A DNA stretch of 57,805 nucleotides. It comes from Rhodospirillales bacterium. GTDB taxonomy: Bacteria; Pseudomonadota; Alphaproteobacteria; JAJFIK01. Location: positions 1 through 57,805 of the forward strand of contig JAJFIK010000083.1 of assembly GCA_021775005.1 (NCBI GenBank), read 5' to 3'. A program made the position numbers and the translations under genes. The notes below the pieces were generated by a model that saw only the letters and a program-made list of their open reading frames with translations, was not told the origin of the DNA and made no database searches. The stretch's first letter is position 1. Each line of letters begins with the position of its first letter. Shown here in pieces: positions 26,312 through 34,525 of the stretch.

Positions 26312-27619
26312 TTATTGATCACGATCACTTAACGAAGGAGGGCGTCCTTGAGCCTGAAGCGTGATCGATATGATCGCGCCCGTGCCATCTCGTTGGAACG
26401 TGATGCGATAATCTTCCAACTCCTCAAAGACGAAGCGGTCATGAGCCAAGGGGATAAGCGTCAACGGCGCTTGCTCGCCGCGCCGATAGATCAGCGTGCC
26501 GTCTTCAAGGGTGACGTGCCGGGGACCATAAGTGCCCACATACGCAATTGCGTCTTCCGTACTCAAGGACATGGGGCCAAGCCGCGCCGTCACAAGTTCC
26601 GCTGCCCACGCCCAGTTCTCGCGGAGGTTTTCGTCATCGCTCCGCTCCGCAAGGGTTGTATAGGCAAGGGCAAGCGCCTGATCCAGCGCCGCCGACGCAG
26701 CAATGTCCACATCTGGGGCAACGCCGACGCCCTCCCAATTGGTTTCAGTAATGGGATTACGCGCCGATCCGGTTGAAACGAAAATGGCGAAGCCTCTATC
26801 GAGAAGAAATGTCCCCCCAGGGTTTCCTGCGCCATAAGTAGTCTCGCCAACGATGGTGGCGCGCCCAAGGGCCTGCAAGTGATATGCAAAGGCTTCTGCC
26901 GCAGAGCCGGTGCTGCCGCTGGTCAGTACATAAACTGGCACATTGGGCCGAGCGCCAGCTGGAAGGTGGCGCAAGGCACGAAGTTCCGTTGGAAATTCCG
27001 TATCTCTGGAAACGAACGTGTTGATCACAATATCATCTTGCGGATTGAGAAAGTGCGAAATGAGAAATTGCACCATGGAGGGTTCACCGCCGCCGTTTTG
27101 CCGCACGTCGAAAATCACCGCGTCGGTATTGCTAACAAAATTGAGCGCCGCAATGGCCGTAGCTGCGCCCGCCTCGGCATCGGAGAATTGGTTGAACCGG
27201 ATGTAGCCAATATTTCCGGGAAGTATGGAGACCTCTTCAAATCCGTAGTTGGCGCGGCGTAGCGACGCATTGTGCTCTTCCATGGTGCCATGCATCCCGC
27301 CATCGCCATTTCGGTCACTTTGTGGCCCAATATAGTTTACCGAGAAATGGCGATCTTCCTCACGAAGAAAGCCCGTCAATATCCGCGCAAAGTCATCGTC
27401 GTTTTCAGCCCCATCAAACCCCCCACTGGCGTAGGTCGCGCGAAGCATGGACGCGATCTCAGCAGCGCGGACCTCATCAAAATATTCATCGTCGATGGTT
27501 TGCGCCAACTCATCAATCGCCAAGTCACGCAGGCCTTGATCGAACGCCTCTTCGCTCTGCGCGCAGGCTGGAACGGCGGCAAGTGCCGCAAGCAGTGGTA
27601 TGATGACAATAGGTTTCAT
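26312..27619 (-). CDS. S41-family serine peptidase (C-terminal processing peptidase-like)
   Basis: 435 residues. A signal sequence with a possible weak lipobox (LAAVPAC) exports it. An N-terminal helical cap (about residues 25-95) precedes the tail-specific protease domain. That domain has GNIGYIRFNQFSD, VIFDVRQNGGGEPSMV and the nucleophile segment YVLTSGSTGSAAEAF (around residue 240). A C-terminal beta domain (YVGTYGPRHVTLEDGTLIYRR...YRITFQRDGTG) resembles the DUF3471-like modules found on exported hydrolases. There is no PDZ domain. This architecture is usual for retinol-binding-protein-like S41 peptidases of unknown substrate. A good ribosome-binding site (AAGGGGA) precedes ATG 27619. Confidence 0.88.
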   Translation of the reverse strand: MKPIVIIPLLAALAAVPACAQSEEAFDQGLRDLAIDELAQTIDDEYFDEVRAAEIASMLRATYASGGFDGAENDDDFARILTGFLREEDRHFSVNYIGPQSDRNGDGGMHGTMEEHNASLRRANYGFEEVSILPGNIGYIRFNQFSDAEAGAATAIAALNFVSNTDAVIFDVRQNGGGEPSMVQFLISHFLNPQDDIVINTFVSRDTEFPTELRALRHLPAGARPNVPVYVLTSGSTGSAAEAFAYHLQALGRATIVGETTYGAGNPGGTFLLDRGFAIFVSTGSARNPITETNWEGVGVAPDVDIAASAALDQALALAYTTLAERSDDENLRENWAWAAELVTARLGPMSLSTEDAIAYVGTYGPRHVTLEDGTLIYRRGEQAPLTLIPLAHDRFVFEELEDYRITFQRDGTGAIISITLQAQGRPPSLSDRDQ

Positions 27620-27724
27620 GGCTGGTCCCCTTTTTTAGACTCGGGAGGGGGATAGCCTTTTCGCACGCCAAGGCCGAGTTAAAACATCGTAAGGTTCGCC
27701 AATCGCCGCTTGGGGCGGTTATCC

Positions 27725-28557
27725 CTATGGGATTACGCGGTAAGCGGTCAGCTGCCCAGGGCGAAAATTCGGCACCAACAGCAAATCGCCCACAAGTATA
27801 AAATCATTGATATAGGTCTCGCTTTCACGGGAATCGATCAACGTTTCAACAACACCGTCTGATGTAACCGAGAAAATACGGCCCGGCCACTCGCTGACAA
27901 GAAACGATCCATCCGCAAGGGCCGCAATGCCGTCTGCAGCCCCCATGCCGCCTGCAATCAATGTGAGCTGCCGGTCGTCTTCCCTCGTGGAGAGCAATTC
28001 CTCGCTGTCCATCGTGCTCACCAAAATGTTGCCGTCATGCGCGAGCAAGCCATTGGCCCCGCCAAGCCGCGGGTCGGCCCAGCCTGCGCCAAATCCTTCA
28101 TCAGTCAACTCAACAATCGATGCACCGCCAGAATCGGACACGATTACTGATCCTGGGGGGCGATTGCGACGTCATTTAAAAAGACGGCACCAGGCACATC
28201 CACTGTCAGTGACATCTCGCCTGACAAATGATCAATGAACACAATCCGATCAATGTCAGAGACGATGATGTGGTTGCCGCTGACGACCAGACCTTTTGGA
28301 GCGTCGAGCCCGTCGGTCCAATGTAGCTCATCCATAGTGCCATCAAGATTGACCCGGCTGATAAATCCCGCGCCATTGTGATCTGAAGGCCCGCCGTTGA
28401 CATTGCTGACATATAGGAACCCGGTTTCTACGTCATAGGCCACACTTTCAGGCTGGCTAAACCCCTCAAGCATCCAGACCTGTTCCAGCTCCACAGCTTG
28501 CGCCGCCGAGACCAAAGCAATACACATTACTGCCGTGAGAATTGATCGAACAATCAT
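27725..28557 (-). pseudogene. SMP-30/NHL-like exported beta-propeller, frameshifted
   Basis: Two abutting frames read as one protein. The first part (from ATG 28557, with GGGGGAT upstream, to TAA 28144) has a signal peptide and SVAYDVETGFLYVSN, GLVVSGNHIIVSDIDRIVFID and VFLNDVAIAPQ. The second (GTG 28141 to 27725) continues VSDSGGASIVEL, GANGLLAHDGNILV, DGIAALADGSFLVSEW. Adding one C to the six-C run at 28155-28160 (G on the plus strand) gives IAPPGSVIVSDSGG and joins them into a single protein of about 277 residues. It is either a real inactivating mutation, a phase-variable tract or a homopolymer sequencing error. The intact protein would be a periplasmic six-bladed-propeller hydrolase-like protein. 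Confidence 0.75.
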
Positions 28558-28711
28558 GGCGCGATCCCCCATTTTGTCGCGAGTTATTTGCCCCCAGCGT
28601 ATCGCACTTCAAAAAAGGCACCGACTCACAAAGCAGTGAGGCCCTGAGCACGGCACTTCATCGTCCACGAAGCGATTGTTTTGCTGCACTGCGCGCATTA
28701 GGGTGCCGCCC

Positions 28712-30121
28712 ATGACATCGACGAAGCGTTATTTTTTCTGCGGCATAGGCGGCAGCGGCATGTTGCCGTTGGCGCAACTCCTCCATGACGCAGGACACCA
28801 GATTGAAGGGTCGGACCGATCCCTCGATCAGGGCCGTCTGGTGGAGAAATTCGCTGACATGGAGCGCCGGGGCATCAAACTCTACCCGCAAGACGGCAGC
28901 GGCGTTCGCGACAAGGCCCAGATTTTGGTGGCGTCTGCAGCAGTTGAATCCACCGTTCCTGATATTGCCGCCGCGGAACGACTTGGGTTGCGCCGGGTGA
29001 CGCGGGCCGAGGCTTTGGCAGAGTTATTCAATGGCACGCCAACGCGCATTGCCATTGGCGGCACCAGCGGTAAATCCACCACCACTAGCATGGTCGGCTG
29101 GATACTGCACAAATGCGGTGCAGCACCCACCATCATGAATGGCGCGGTGATGAAGAACTTTGCCACCACCGATGCGCCATACGCGAGCGCTGTGAGCGGC
29201 ACGGGGGAGGTCTTTGTTTCCGAGGTTGATGAGAGCGATGGCTCCATAGCGTTATTCAACCCCACCATTGCGGTGCTGAATAACGTCTCGCTGGATCACA
29301 AATCACTTGCGGAGCTGCGCGCGCTCTTTGGTGATTTCATTGCCAAGGCCGAAGTGGCCATTGTGAATGCCGACAACAAGAACGCCGCAGAGCTTGGCCG
29401 CCTTCGCGCATCAGATCGGTGCCAAACATTTTCCCTGAGCGACGACAGCGCGGATTTTTTCGCAAGCGCTATTACACCCGAGCCACAAGGGATGGCGTTT
29501 TCCCTCAATGTGAAATCCACAGGCGCTGTGAGCAACGCCAACATTGCCATGCCCGGACGTCACAATGTCGCGAACGCCTTGGCCGCCATCGCAGCGACCG
29601 CCGCCACCGGCATTGACGCGACCGCCGCCGTGAGCGCGCTTGCAAGTTTCAAGGGTATTCGCCGCCGTATGGAGTATGTGGGAGTTGCGAATGACGTCAC
29701 ATTATTTGATGACTTCGCACATAACCCCGACAAGATTGCCGCCAGCCTTGCCGCCCTCCATGAATTTGACGGGCGCATATTGGTCTACTTCCAGCCCCAC
29801 GGGTTTGGACCCTTGCGCCTGATGAAAAGCGAATTTGTTGACTGTTTTGCGAATAACCTTCGCGTCAAGGATCAACTGCTCATGCCGGACCCCGCCTATT
29901 TCGGCGGCACCACTGACCGAAGCGTTTCATCGCAGGAGATTGTTGATCTGATTGCAAAGACGGGACGGCGCGCCATTCATATGAAGGATCGCGCAGCCGC
30001 CATCGCCTACCTTGCCGATGTAGCGCGATCGGGCGACCGCATTGTCGTCATGGGCGCACGGGACGACACCTTGTCGGAGTTTGCCCAGGAAATACTTGAA
30101 GCCATTGGCGCGCGCACTTAG
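28712..30121 (+). CDS. Mur ligase family protein, MurC/Mpl-like
   Basis: 469 residues from ATG 28712; 12 further codons upstream show no similarity. It is an ATP-dependent ligase of the muramyl family: an N-terminal Rossmann domain (FFCGIGGSGMLPLAQLL, IEGSDRS), a central ATPase with P-loop GGTSGKSTTT, EVDESDGS, LNNVSLDHK, and a C-terminal domain beginning PGRHNVANALAA with RRMEYVG, DDFAHNPDKI and YFQPHGF. The P-loop is GTSGKST where MurC and Mpl have GTHGKTT. There are no mur/fts genes around it, so it is probably a paralogue used in peptidoglycan recycling or on a modified substrate, not the essential MurC. Its stop overlaps that of the convergent nitroreductase by four bases. Confidence 0.85.
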   Translation: MTSTKRYFFCGIGGSGMLPLAQLLHDAGHQIEGSDRSLDQGRLVEKFADMERRGIKLYPQDGSGVRDKAQILVASAAVESTVPDIAAAERLGLRRVTRAEALAELFNGTPTRIAIGGTSGKSTTTSMVGWILHKCGAAPTIMNGAVMKNFATTDAPYASAVSGTGEVFVSEVDESDGSIALFNPTIAVLNNVSLDHKSLAELRALFGDFIAKAEVAIVNADNKNAAELGRLRASDRCQTFSLSDDSADFFASAITPEPQGMAFSLNVKSTGAVSNANIAMPGRHNVANALAAIAATAATGIDATAAVSALASFKGIRRRMEYVGVANDVTLFDDFAHNPDKIAASLAALHEFDGRILVYFQPHGFGPLRLMKSEFVDCFANNLRVKDQLLMPDPAYFGGTTDRSVSSQEIVDLIAKTGRRAIHMKDRAAAIAYLADVARSGDRIVVMGARDDTLSEFAQEILEAIGART

Positions 30122-30786
30122 TCAACAAAGCTTGCGAAGTCTTCTAGTGGCATGCGCTCAGACACCACGTCATTGACCGCTTGTGATTTGTCCATATGCC
30201 CGATGGCCATACCGCAAAAGAGCATTTCATTGTCTGGTGCGCCAACAAATTCGCGCACGGTTTGGGGGTACATGGCCCAGGCTTCTTGCGGACAGCTATC
30301 AATGCCGCGTTCCTGCAAGAGCAGCATCACTGATTGGAGATACATGCCCAGGTCTGCCCATTGGGGCGGTCCCATTTGCTTGTCTACAAAGCAAAAAAAC
30401 CCGTTTGGCGCACCGAAGAATTGAAAATTATTCGCCATCCACATCAACCGCGCGGGCTTATCTTCGCGCGGGATGCCGAGCTTTTTGTACATGGCCTCGC
30501 CAATGCCAAACCGGTTGGTGCGATAGGGCTCGGTAAGGCCCTTGGGATAGATGGCATATTCCATGGGCTCCCCCATGGGAGCTTCCGGAACGCGGGTTCC
30601 CATCACTGTTTTGAGCCGCGCAACCGCGTCTTCACGCAAAACATAAATGCGCCAAGGCTGTACATTGCCCCCCGACGGGGCCCGCGCCGCCAAATCAAGC
30701 ACCTCTCGGATCACGGCCTCGGGCACAGGGTCAGGCAAAAATGCCCGCACCGACTTGCGGGATGCCAATGCGCTTTCCACGCTCAT
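30118..30786 (-). CDS. Nitroreductase-family flavoenzyme
   Basis: 222 residues from ATG 30786, with GGAAG just upstream. FMN-dependent NAD(P)H oxidoreductase fold: SRKSVRAFLPDPVP at the N-terminus (FMN phosphate contact), DLAARAPSGGNVQPWRIYVL, and the late MLFCGMAIGHMD segment. Members reduce nitroaromatics or quinones, or dehydrogenate other substrates; no neighbour narrows this. It is convergent with the Mur ligase, and their stop codons share TTAG. A 32-codon open frame precedes it on the same strand. Confidence 0.9.
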   Translation of the reverse strand: MSVESALASRKSVRAFLPDPVPEAVIREVLDLAARAPSGGNVQPWRIYVLREDAVARLKTVMGTRVPEAPMGEPMEYAIYPKGLTEPYRTNRFGIGEAMYKKLGIPREDKPARLMWMANNFQFFGAPNGFFCFVDKQMGPPQWADLGMYLQSVMLLLQERGIDSCPQEAWAMYPQTVREFVGAPDNEMLFCGMAIGHMDKSQAVNDVVSERMPLEDFASFVD

Positions 30787-30809
30787 CAAACTTCCTTCCG
30801 TTCACCGCG

Positions 30810-30908
30810 TTAAATTTTCTGCGCAGCAAGAATTTTGTAGTCTTCATAGTGCGCGGGCAGCATGGCCCGCAACCGCTCAGGCAGGGGTGCTGGCTGAGTA
30901 TAAGACAA
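30810..30908 (-). CDS. Possible 32-residue small protein ahead of the nitroreductase
   Basis: A TTG at 30908 with AGGGA four bases upstream opens a 32-codon frame. The product is hydrophilic, with Pro and Arg near the front and LPAHYEDYKILAAQKI at the end. The stop lies 23 bases before the nitroreductase start. It reads like coding sequence, but it is very short, has a non-AUG start and has no recognised family. It may instead be the remnant of a lost upstream gene. Confidence 0.25.
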   Translation of the reverse strand: MSYTQPAPLPERLRAMLPAHYEDYKILAAQKI

Positions 30909-30986
30909 TCTTTCCCTAACGATAGTCTGGACCGTGGGTTCAATTGGCTTCATGCTGGCCTGATCAAGCACGAGGATGGACTGGCT

Positions 30987-32426
30987 GTGACAGGATTCAG
31001 TGACTATGACAATTACGACGCTGTTGGCCTTGCCGCCTTGGTGGCCGCAGGCGATGTTTCCGCAACCGAGCTATTGGATGAAGCAATAGATCGCACCGAG
31101 CGGATGAACGGGGAGATCAACGCGGTTTCGCTGAAGCATTATGATGAAGCGCGCGCCAGCATTGATGCCGGCCTGCCTGATGGCCCCTTGAGAGGCGTGC
31201 CATTTTTGCTCAAAGACCTCCACCTTCAGTTAACTGGCACCATCACTACATTTGGCTCAGGGCTTTTCAAAGATTTCAAGGCCGATCACGACAGCACCCT
31301 GACGGCACGCTACAAAGCTGCGGGGCTGGTGATTTTCGGCAAGACTAATACGCCGGAATTTGGCCTTACCTGCACGACCGAGCCACGGCTTTTCGGCCCC
31401 TCAAAAAACCCGTGGGATCTTACAAAGTCCACCGGCGGTTCATCTGGCGGTGCGGCGGCGGCGGTGGCCGCGGGAATTCTGCCAGCAGCAAATGCCAGTG
31501 ACGGGGGCGGCTCCATTCGCATTCCGGCGTCGGCTTGCGGCCTTGTGGGGCTTAAGCCCACGCGCGGGCGCACCCCCATGGGCCCTGACCGGGGCGAAGG
31601 TTGGGCTGGGCAATCCATCAGCCATGTGGTGTCAAACACGGTGCGCGACACGGCCGCTTTTCTTGATGCCACTTGCGGCATGGCACCGGGCGATCCTTAC
31701 ACAGCCCCGGACCAAAAACGCCCCTTCGGACAAGATGTCGGTCGCAACCCAGGCAAACTGCGCATTGCCTTTCATACCAAGCGCCCGGATGGCACTGAGG
31801 CGGATGCCGAAGTTGTTCAAGCCGTTCACGCTGCTGCAAAACATTGCGAGGCGCTTGGGCATAGCGTCGAGGAAGCGACCGTTGCCGTTGATCCCGCCCA
31901 AATGGGCACCGCGCAATTGCTCCTCATCGCCTCCAACATTGCTGCCACAGTGGATGGTCGCCTGGCCGCATTGGGCCGCGAGATCCAGCAAGGCGACTTG
32001 GAGACCAACACTCTTGCCATGGCCGAGATTGGTCGTACCGTCAGCGCCACAGATTACGTGAACTCAACGCTCTTTATGCATACGCTGGGGCGCAGGTTTG
32101 CGGCCTTCCATGAGACCTATGATGTCTACCTTGCGCCAACCCTTGCCACCCCGCCCGTCCCGCTCGGTACGCTGGACATGATGAGTGACGACACTGACAA
32201 TTATGTGGAGCAACTTCGCCTGTTTTGCCCCTACACAGCCATGTTCAATATGACGGGGCAGCCAAGCATTTCGCTGCCGCTCCATTGGTCGAAAGCTGGC
32301 TTGCCTGTGGGCAGTATGTTCACCGCCAAGTTTGGTGATGAGCACACGTTGCTGGCTTTGGCCGCGCAACTGGAAGAGGCCGCCCCCTGGGCCGGCAAAC
32401 GCCCACCGCTTCACGCCGGGGCTTAA
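30987..32426 (+). CDS. Amidase signature family hydrolase
   Basis: 479 residues from GTG 30987 (GAGGA ten bases upstream), where family similarity begins ([25 protein letters not shown]); the open frame runs 82 codons further upstream without similarity. The Ser-cisSer-Lys triad context is visible: the Lys in PFLLKDLH, then [16 protein letters not shown] and [13 protein letters not shown]. It hydrolyses an amide bond; the family covers fatty amides, aryl amides and oligomer-degrading enzymes. It is not the GatA subunit, since no gatB or gatC is present. The stop codon overlaps that of the convergent alpha-hydroxy-acid dehydrogenase in a shared TTAA. Confidence 0.9.
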   Translation: MTGFSDYDNYDAVGLAALVAAGDVSATELLDEAIDRTERMNGEINAVSLKHYDEARASIDAGLPDGPLRGVPFLLKDLHLQLTGTITTFGSGLFKDFKADHDSTLTARYKAAGLVIFGKTNTPEFGLTCTTEPRLFGPSKNPWDLTKSTGGSSGGAAAAVAAGILPAANASDGGGSIRIPASACGLVGLKPTRGRTPMGPDRGEGWAGQSISHVVSNTVRDTAAFLDATCGMAPGDPYTAPDQKRPFGQDVGRNPGKLRIAFHTKRPDGTEADAEVVQAVHAAAKHCEALGHSVEEATVAVDPAQMGTAQLLLIASNIAATVDGRLAALGREIQQGDLETNTLAMAEIGRTVSATDYVNSTLFMHTLGRRFAAFHETYDVYLAPTLATPPVPLGTLDMMSDDTDNYVEQLRLFCPYTAMFNMTGQPSISLPLHWSKAGLPVGSMFTAKFGDEHTLLALAAQLEEAAPWAGKRPPLHAGA

Positions 32427-33586
32427 CTCATCAGGCGTTGGACATAGGCGCCATTGGCTTTCACTTCATCGATTGAAGTAACGCCGAGCATTTTCATATC
32501 GCGACTCAACTCCGCTTGCATCAAGGTGAGCATGCGCTCAACGCCCGCCTGCCCACCAGCGGCCAGTGCATACAAGTATGGGCGTCCAAATGAACAAGCA
32601 TCGGCCCCAAGCGCGAGCGCTTTTAATACATGAGTGCCCCGACGCACGCCCCCATCCACAATCAACTCAAGCGCATCGCCAACTGCGGCGCGCATGGGTT
32701 GGATGCAATCCACCGGTGCTGGCACGCCGTCGAGCTGCCGTCCGCCATGGTTTGAAATCATGATCGCGCTCGCTCCCACTTCAACAGCACGCTTGGCATC
32801 GTTTGCACTTTGCAGACCCTTAATCGCGAAAGGCCCGCCCCACTCTTCAATCATCCATGCCGCATCATCCCAATTGAGCGATTGATCGATCTGCGTGTTG
32901 ACGTATTGAATAAGGCTCATGGTGTTGTTCTTCAACGCATCAATTCGTTGCACCACATTGGCAATCTGAAAGTTAGGTTCGCGAAGTAGATTCAACGCCC
33001 AATGAGGATGCAGGGCAAAGCTTGCCAGACTGCCAAGGGAAAACTTCGGCGGCATGGTCATGCCAGTATGGGTATCCCGTTCTCGATTACCTGCGATGGG
33101 CACATCTACCGTGAGGCAAAGCGAGGTGTATCCCGCCGCCTTGCAGCGCTGGATAAGCTCGCGGGTCAATTCGCGATCCTTGAATACATAAATCTGAAAC
33201 ATTTTGGGGCTGGTCCCGATGGCCGCCACATCCTCAATACTGGTTGTCGCCAGTGTGGAAAGCGAATACATGGTGCCAAAGTTGTCCGCCGCGCGGGCAA
33301 CTGCCGGTTCTTTGTCATGGTGAAAGAGCCGCGACATGCCGGTGGGCGAGAGAAAAAACGGCAGATCCAGGGTGGTGCCGAAAAGCTTGGTGGACATATC
33401 GATGCTAGAGACATCCACCAGATAGTGCGGTACCAACTCATAGCCGAAGAAGGCTTCTGTATTGCGGCGCAAGGTCCACTCATCATCGCCGCCGCCATCA
33501 ATGTAGTGAAACATCGGCGCTGGCAGCCGTGCCTTGGCAAGCTCACGAAAGGCCATCGCATTTGTGATGCGGCTAAATCGTCCCAT
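32423..33586 (-). CDS. lldD: FMN-dependent alpha-hydroxy-acid dehydrogenase (L-lactate dehydrogenase-like)
   Basis: 387 residues from ATG 33586; seven further codons upstream do not match the family. TIM-barrel flavoprotein with the N-terminal RELAKARLPAPMFHYIDGGGDDE, LPFFLSPTGMSRLFH, the FMN-binding LCLTVDVPIAGNRERD and the catalytic MISNHGGRQLDG (His abstracts the alpha proton; Arg binds the carboxylate). It then has IVDGGVRRGTHVLKALALGA. It oxidises L-lactate or a related 2-hydroxy acid and passes electrons to the respiratory chain or oxygen. The exact substrate is not decided by sequence alone. Confidence 0.9.
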   Translation of the reverse strand: MGRFSRITNAMAFRELAKARLPAPMFHYIDGGGDDEWTLRRNTEAFFGYELVPHYLVDVSSIDMSTKLFGTTLDLPFFLSPTGMSRLFHHDKEPAVARAADNFGTMYSLSTLATTSIEDVAAIGTSPKMFQIYVFKDRELTRELIQRCKAAGYTSLCLTVDVPIAGNRERDTHTGMTMPPKFSLGSLASFALHPHWALNLLREPNFQIANVVQRIDALKNNTMSLIQYVNTQIDQSLNWDDAAWMIEEWGGPFAIKGLQSANDAKRAVEVGASAIMISNHGGRQLDGVPAPVDCIQPMRAAVGDALELIVDGGVRRGTHVLKALALGADACSFGRPYLYALAAGGQAGVERMLTLMQAELSRDMKMLGVTSIDEVKANGAYVQRLMS

Positions 33587-33667
33587 ACTTGTCAGGCCCC
33601 TGTGCACTGTGAATGATTGCGGGGTTCAAGGTGACCCATTCACCGCCCCCAATGCAAGGTAATGCCC

Positions 33668-34516
33668 ATGGATTTCGTAACCGCTGATACGCTTTCCAAC
33701 GAAGCGCTTTATGAAGTCGCAATAGATGGATTCAGCGACTACGTCGTACCTACGGCCTGGACCTTTGAGCAATGGAGCGGTGTCATGACCCAGCGAGGGT
33801 TTGCACCGAAACTCTCGTTTGTTGCTTGCGAGGAGGGACGCCCGGTTTCCTTTTGGATCACCGGCATTGCCCCGAAAGCACGGCCAGGTGTTGGCTATGC
33901 CATCTCAGTGGGGACGCGGCCATCAGCGCGGCGACAGGGGCTTTCCGGGCAGCTTTTTGAGCACGTCTCTGCTTTGCTTAAGTCCCAAGGGTTTCATCAC
34001 ATGGTGCATGAAGTCATCACCACCAACGCGCCGGCGGTAAAACATTATGAGCGGCTTGGGTATAAGAAGTCCCGCCTTGTTCGGTGTTTTCGCGGTGATG
34101 TGGCCGCGGCTTTACGTATTCCCGACAATGTGGAGATCCAAGTCACGTCTTTGGATGAAGCCCAAGCTATTGCGCGGGATATCAGCGATTGGCAACCAAC
34201 CTGGCAGAATGACTTTCACGCTTTGCGGCAAAACGGTGAGCGCTCTGTAGCATTTTCCGCCACCCATGCGGGCCGCATTGTTGGATTTGGCGTGCTTATT
34301 CCCGATCATGAGCAAGTTGCCCAAATCGGCGTGATGCCCGCCTTTCGTCGCAAAGGGATTGCATCAGCTCTCTTTGCCCATTGGCGCGAACACTATGGTT
34401 TGTCCAAGGCGGCTTTAGTCAACGTTGACGAGGCAGATGCGCCATTGATCAAGCTCATAGGCGCCATCGGACTGGAGCCCACGGTTGACCAATATGAATT
34501 GACGCTTGATCTCTAA
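33668..34516 (+). CDS. Tandem GNAT acetyltransferase
   Basis: 282 residues from ATG 33668 (AAGG upstream; ATG 33662 is also possible). There are two acetyl-CoA-binding GNAT folds. The first has VGTRPSARRQGLSGQLFEHV and NAPAVKHYERLGY; the second has IGVMPAFRRKGIASALFAHW and a shorter end. Fused GNATs often keep one active half; here both halves have a recognisable pyrophosphate-binding R/QxxGxG/A-like loop (RRQGLSG, RRKGIAS). Substrate unknown. The gene stands alone between the divergent lldD-like gene and the converging coiled-coil gene. Confidence 0.87.
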   Translation: MDFVTADTLSNEALYEVAIDGFSDYVVPTAWTFEQWSGVMTQRGFAPKLSFVACEEGRPVSFWITGIAPKARPGVGYAISVGTRPSARRQGLSGQLFEHVSALLKSQGFHHMVHEVITTNAPAVKHYERLGYKKSRLVRCFRGDVAAALRIPDNVEIQVTSLDEAQAIARDISDWQPTWQNDFHALRQNGERSVAFSATHAGRIVGFGVLIPDHEQVAQIGVMPAFRRKGIASALFAHWREHYGLSKAALVNVDEADAPLIKLIGAIGLEPTVDQYELTLDL

Positions 34517-34525
34517 GAACAGGCG

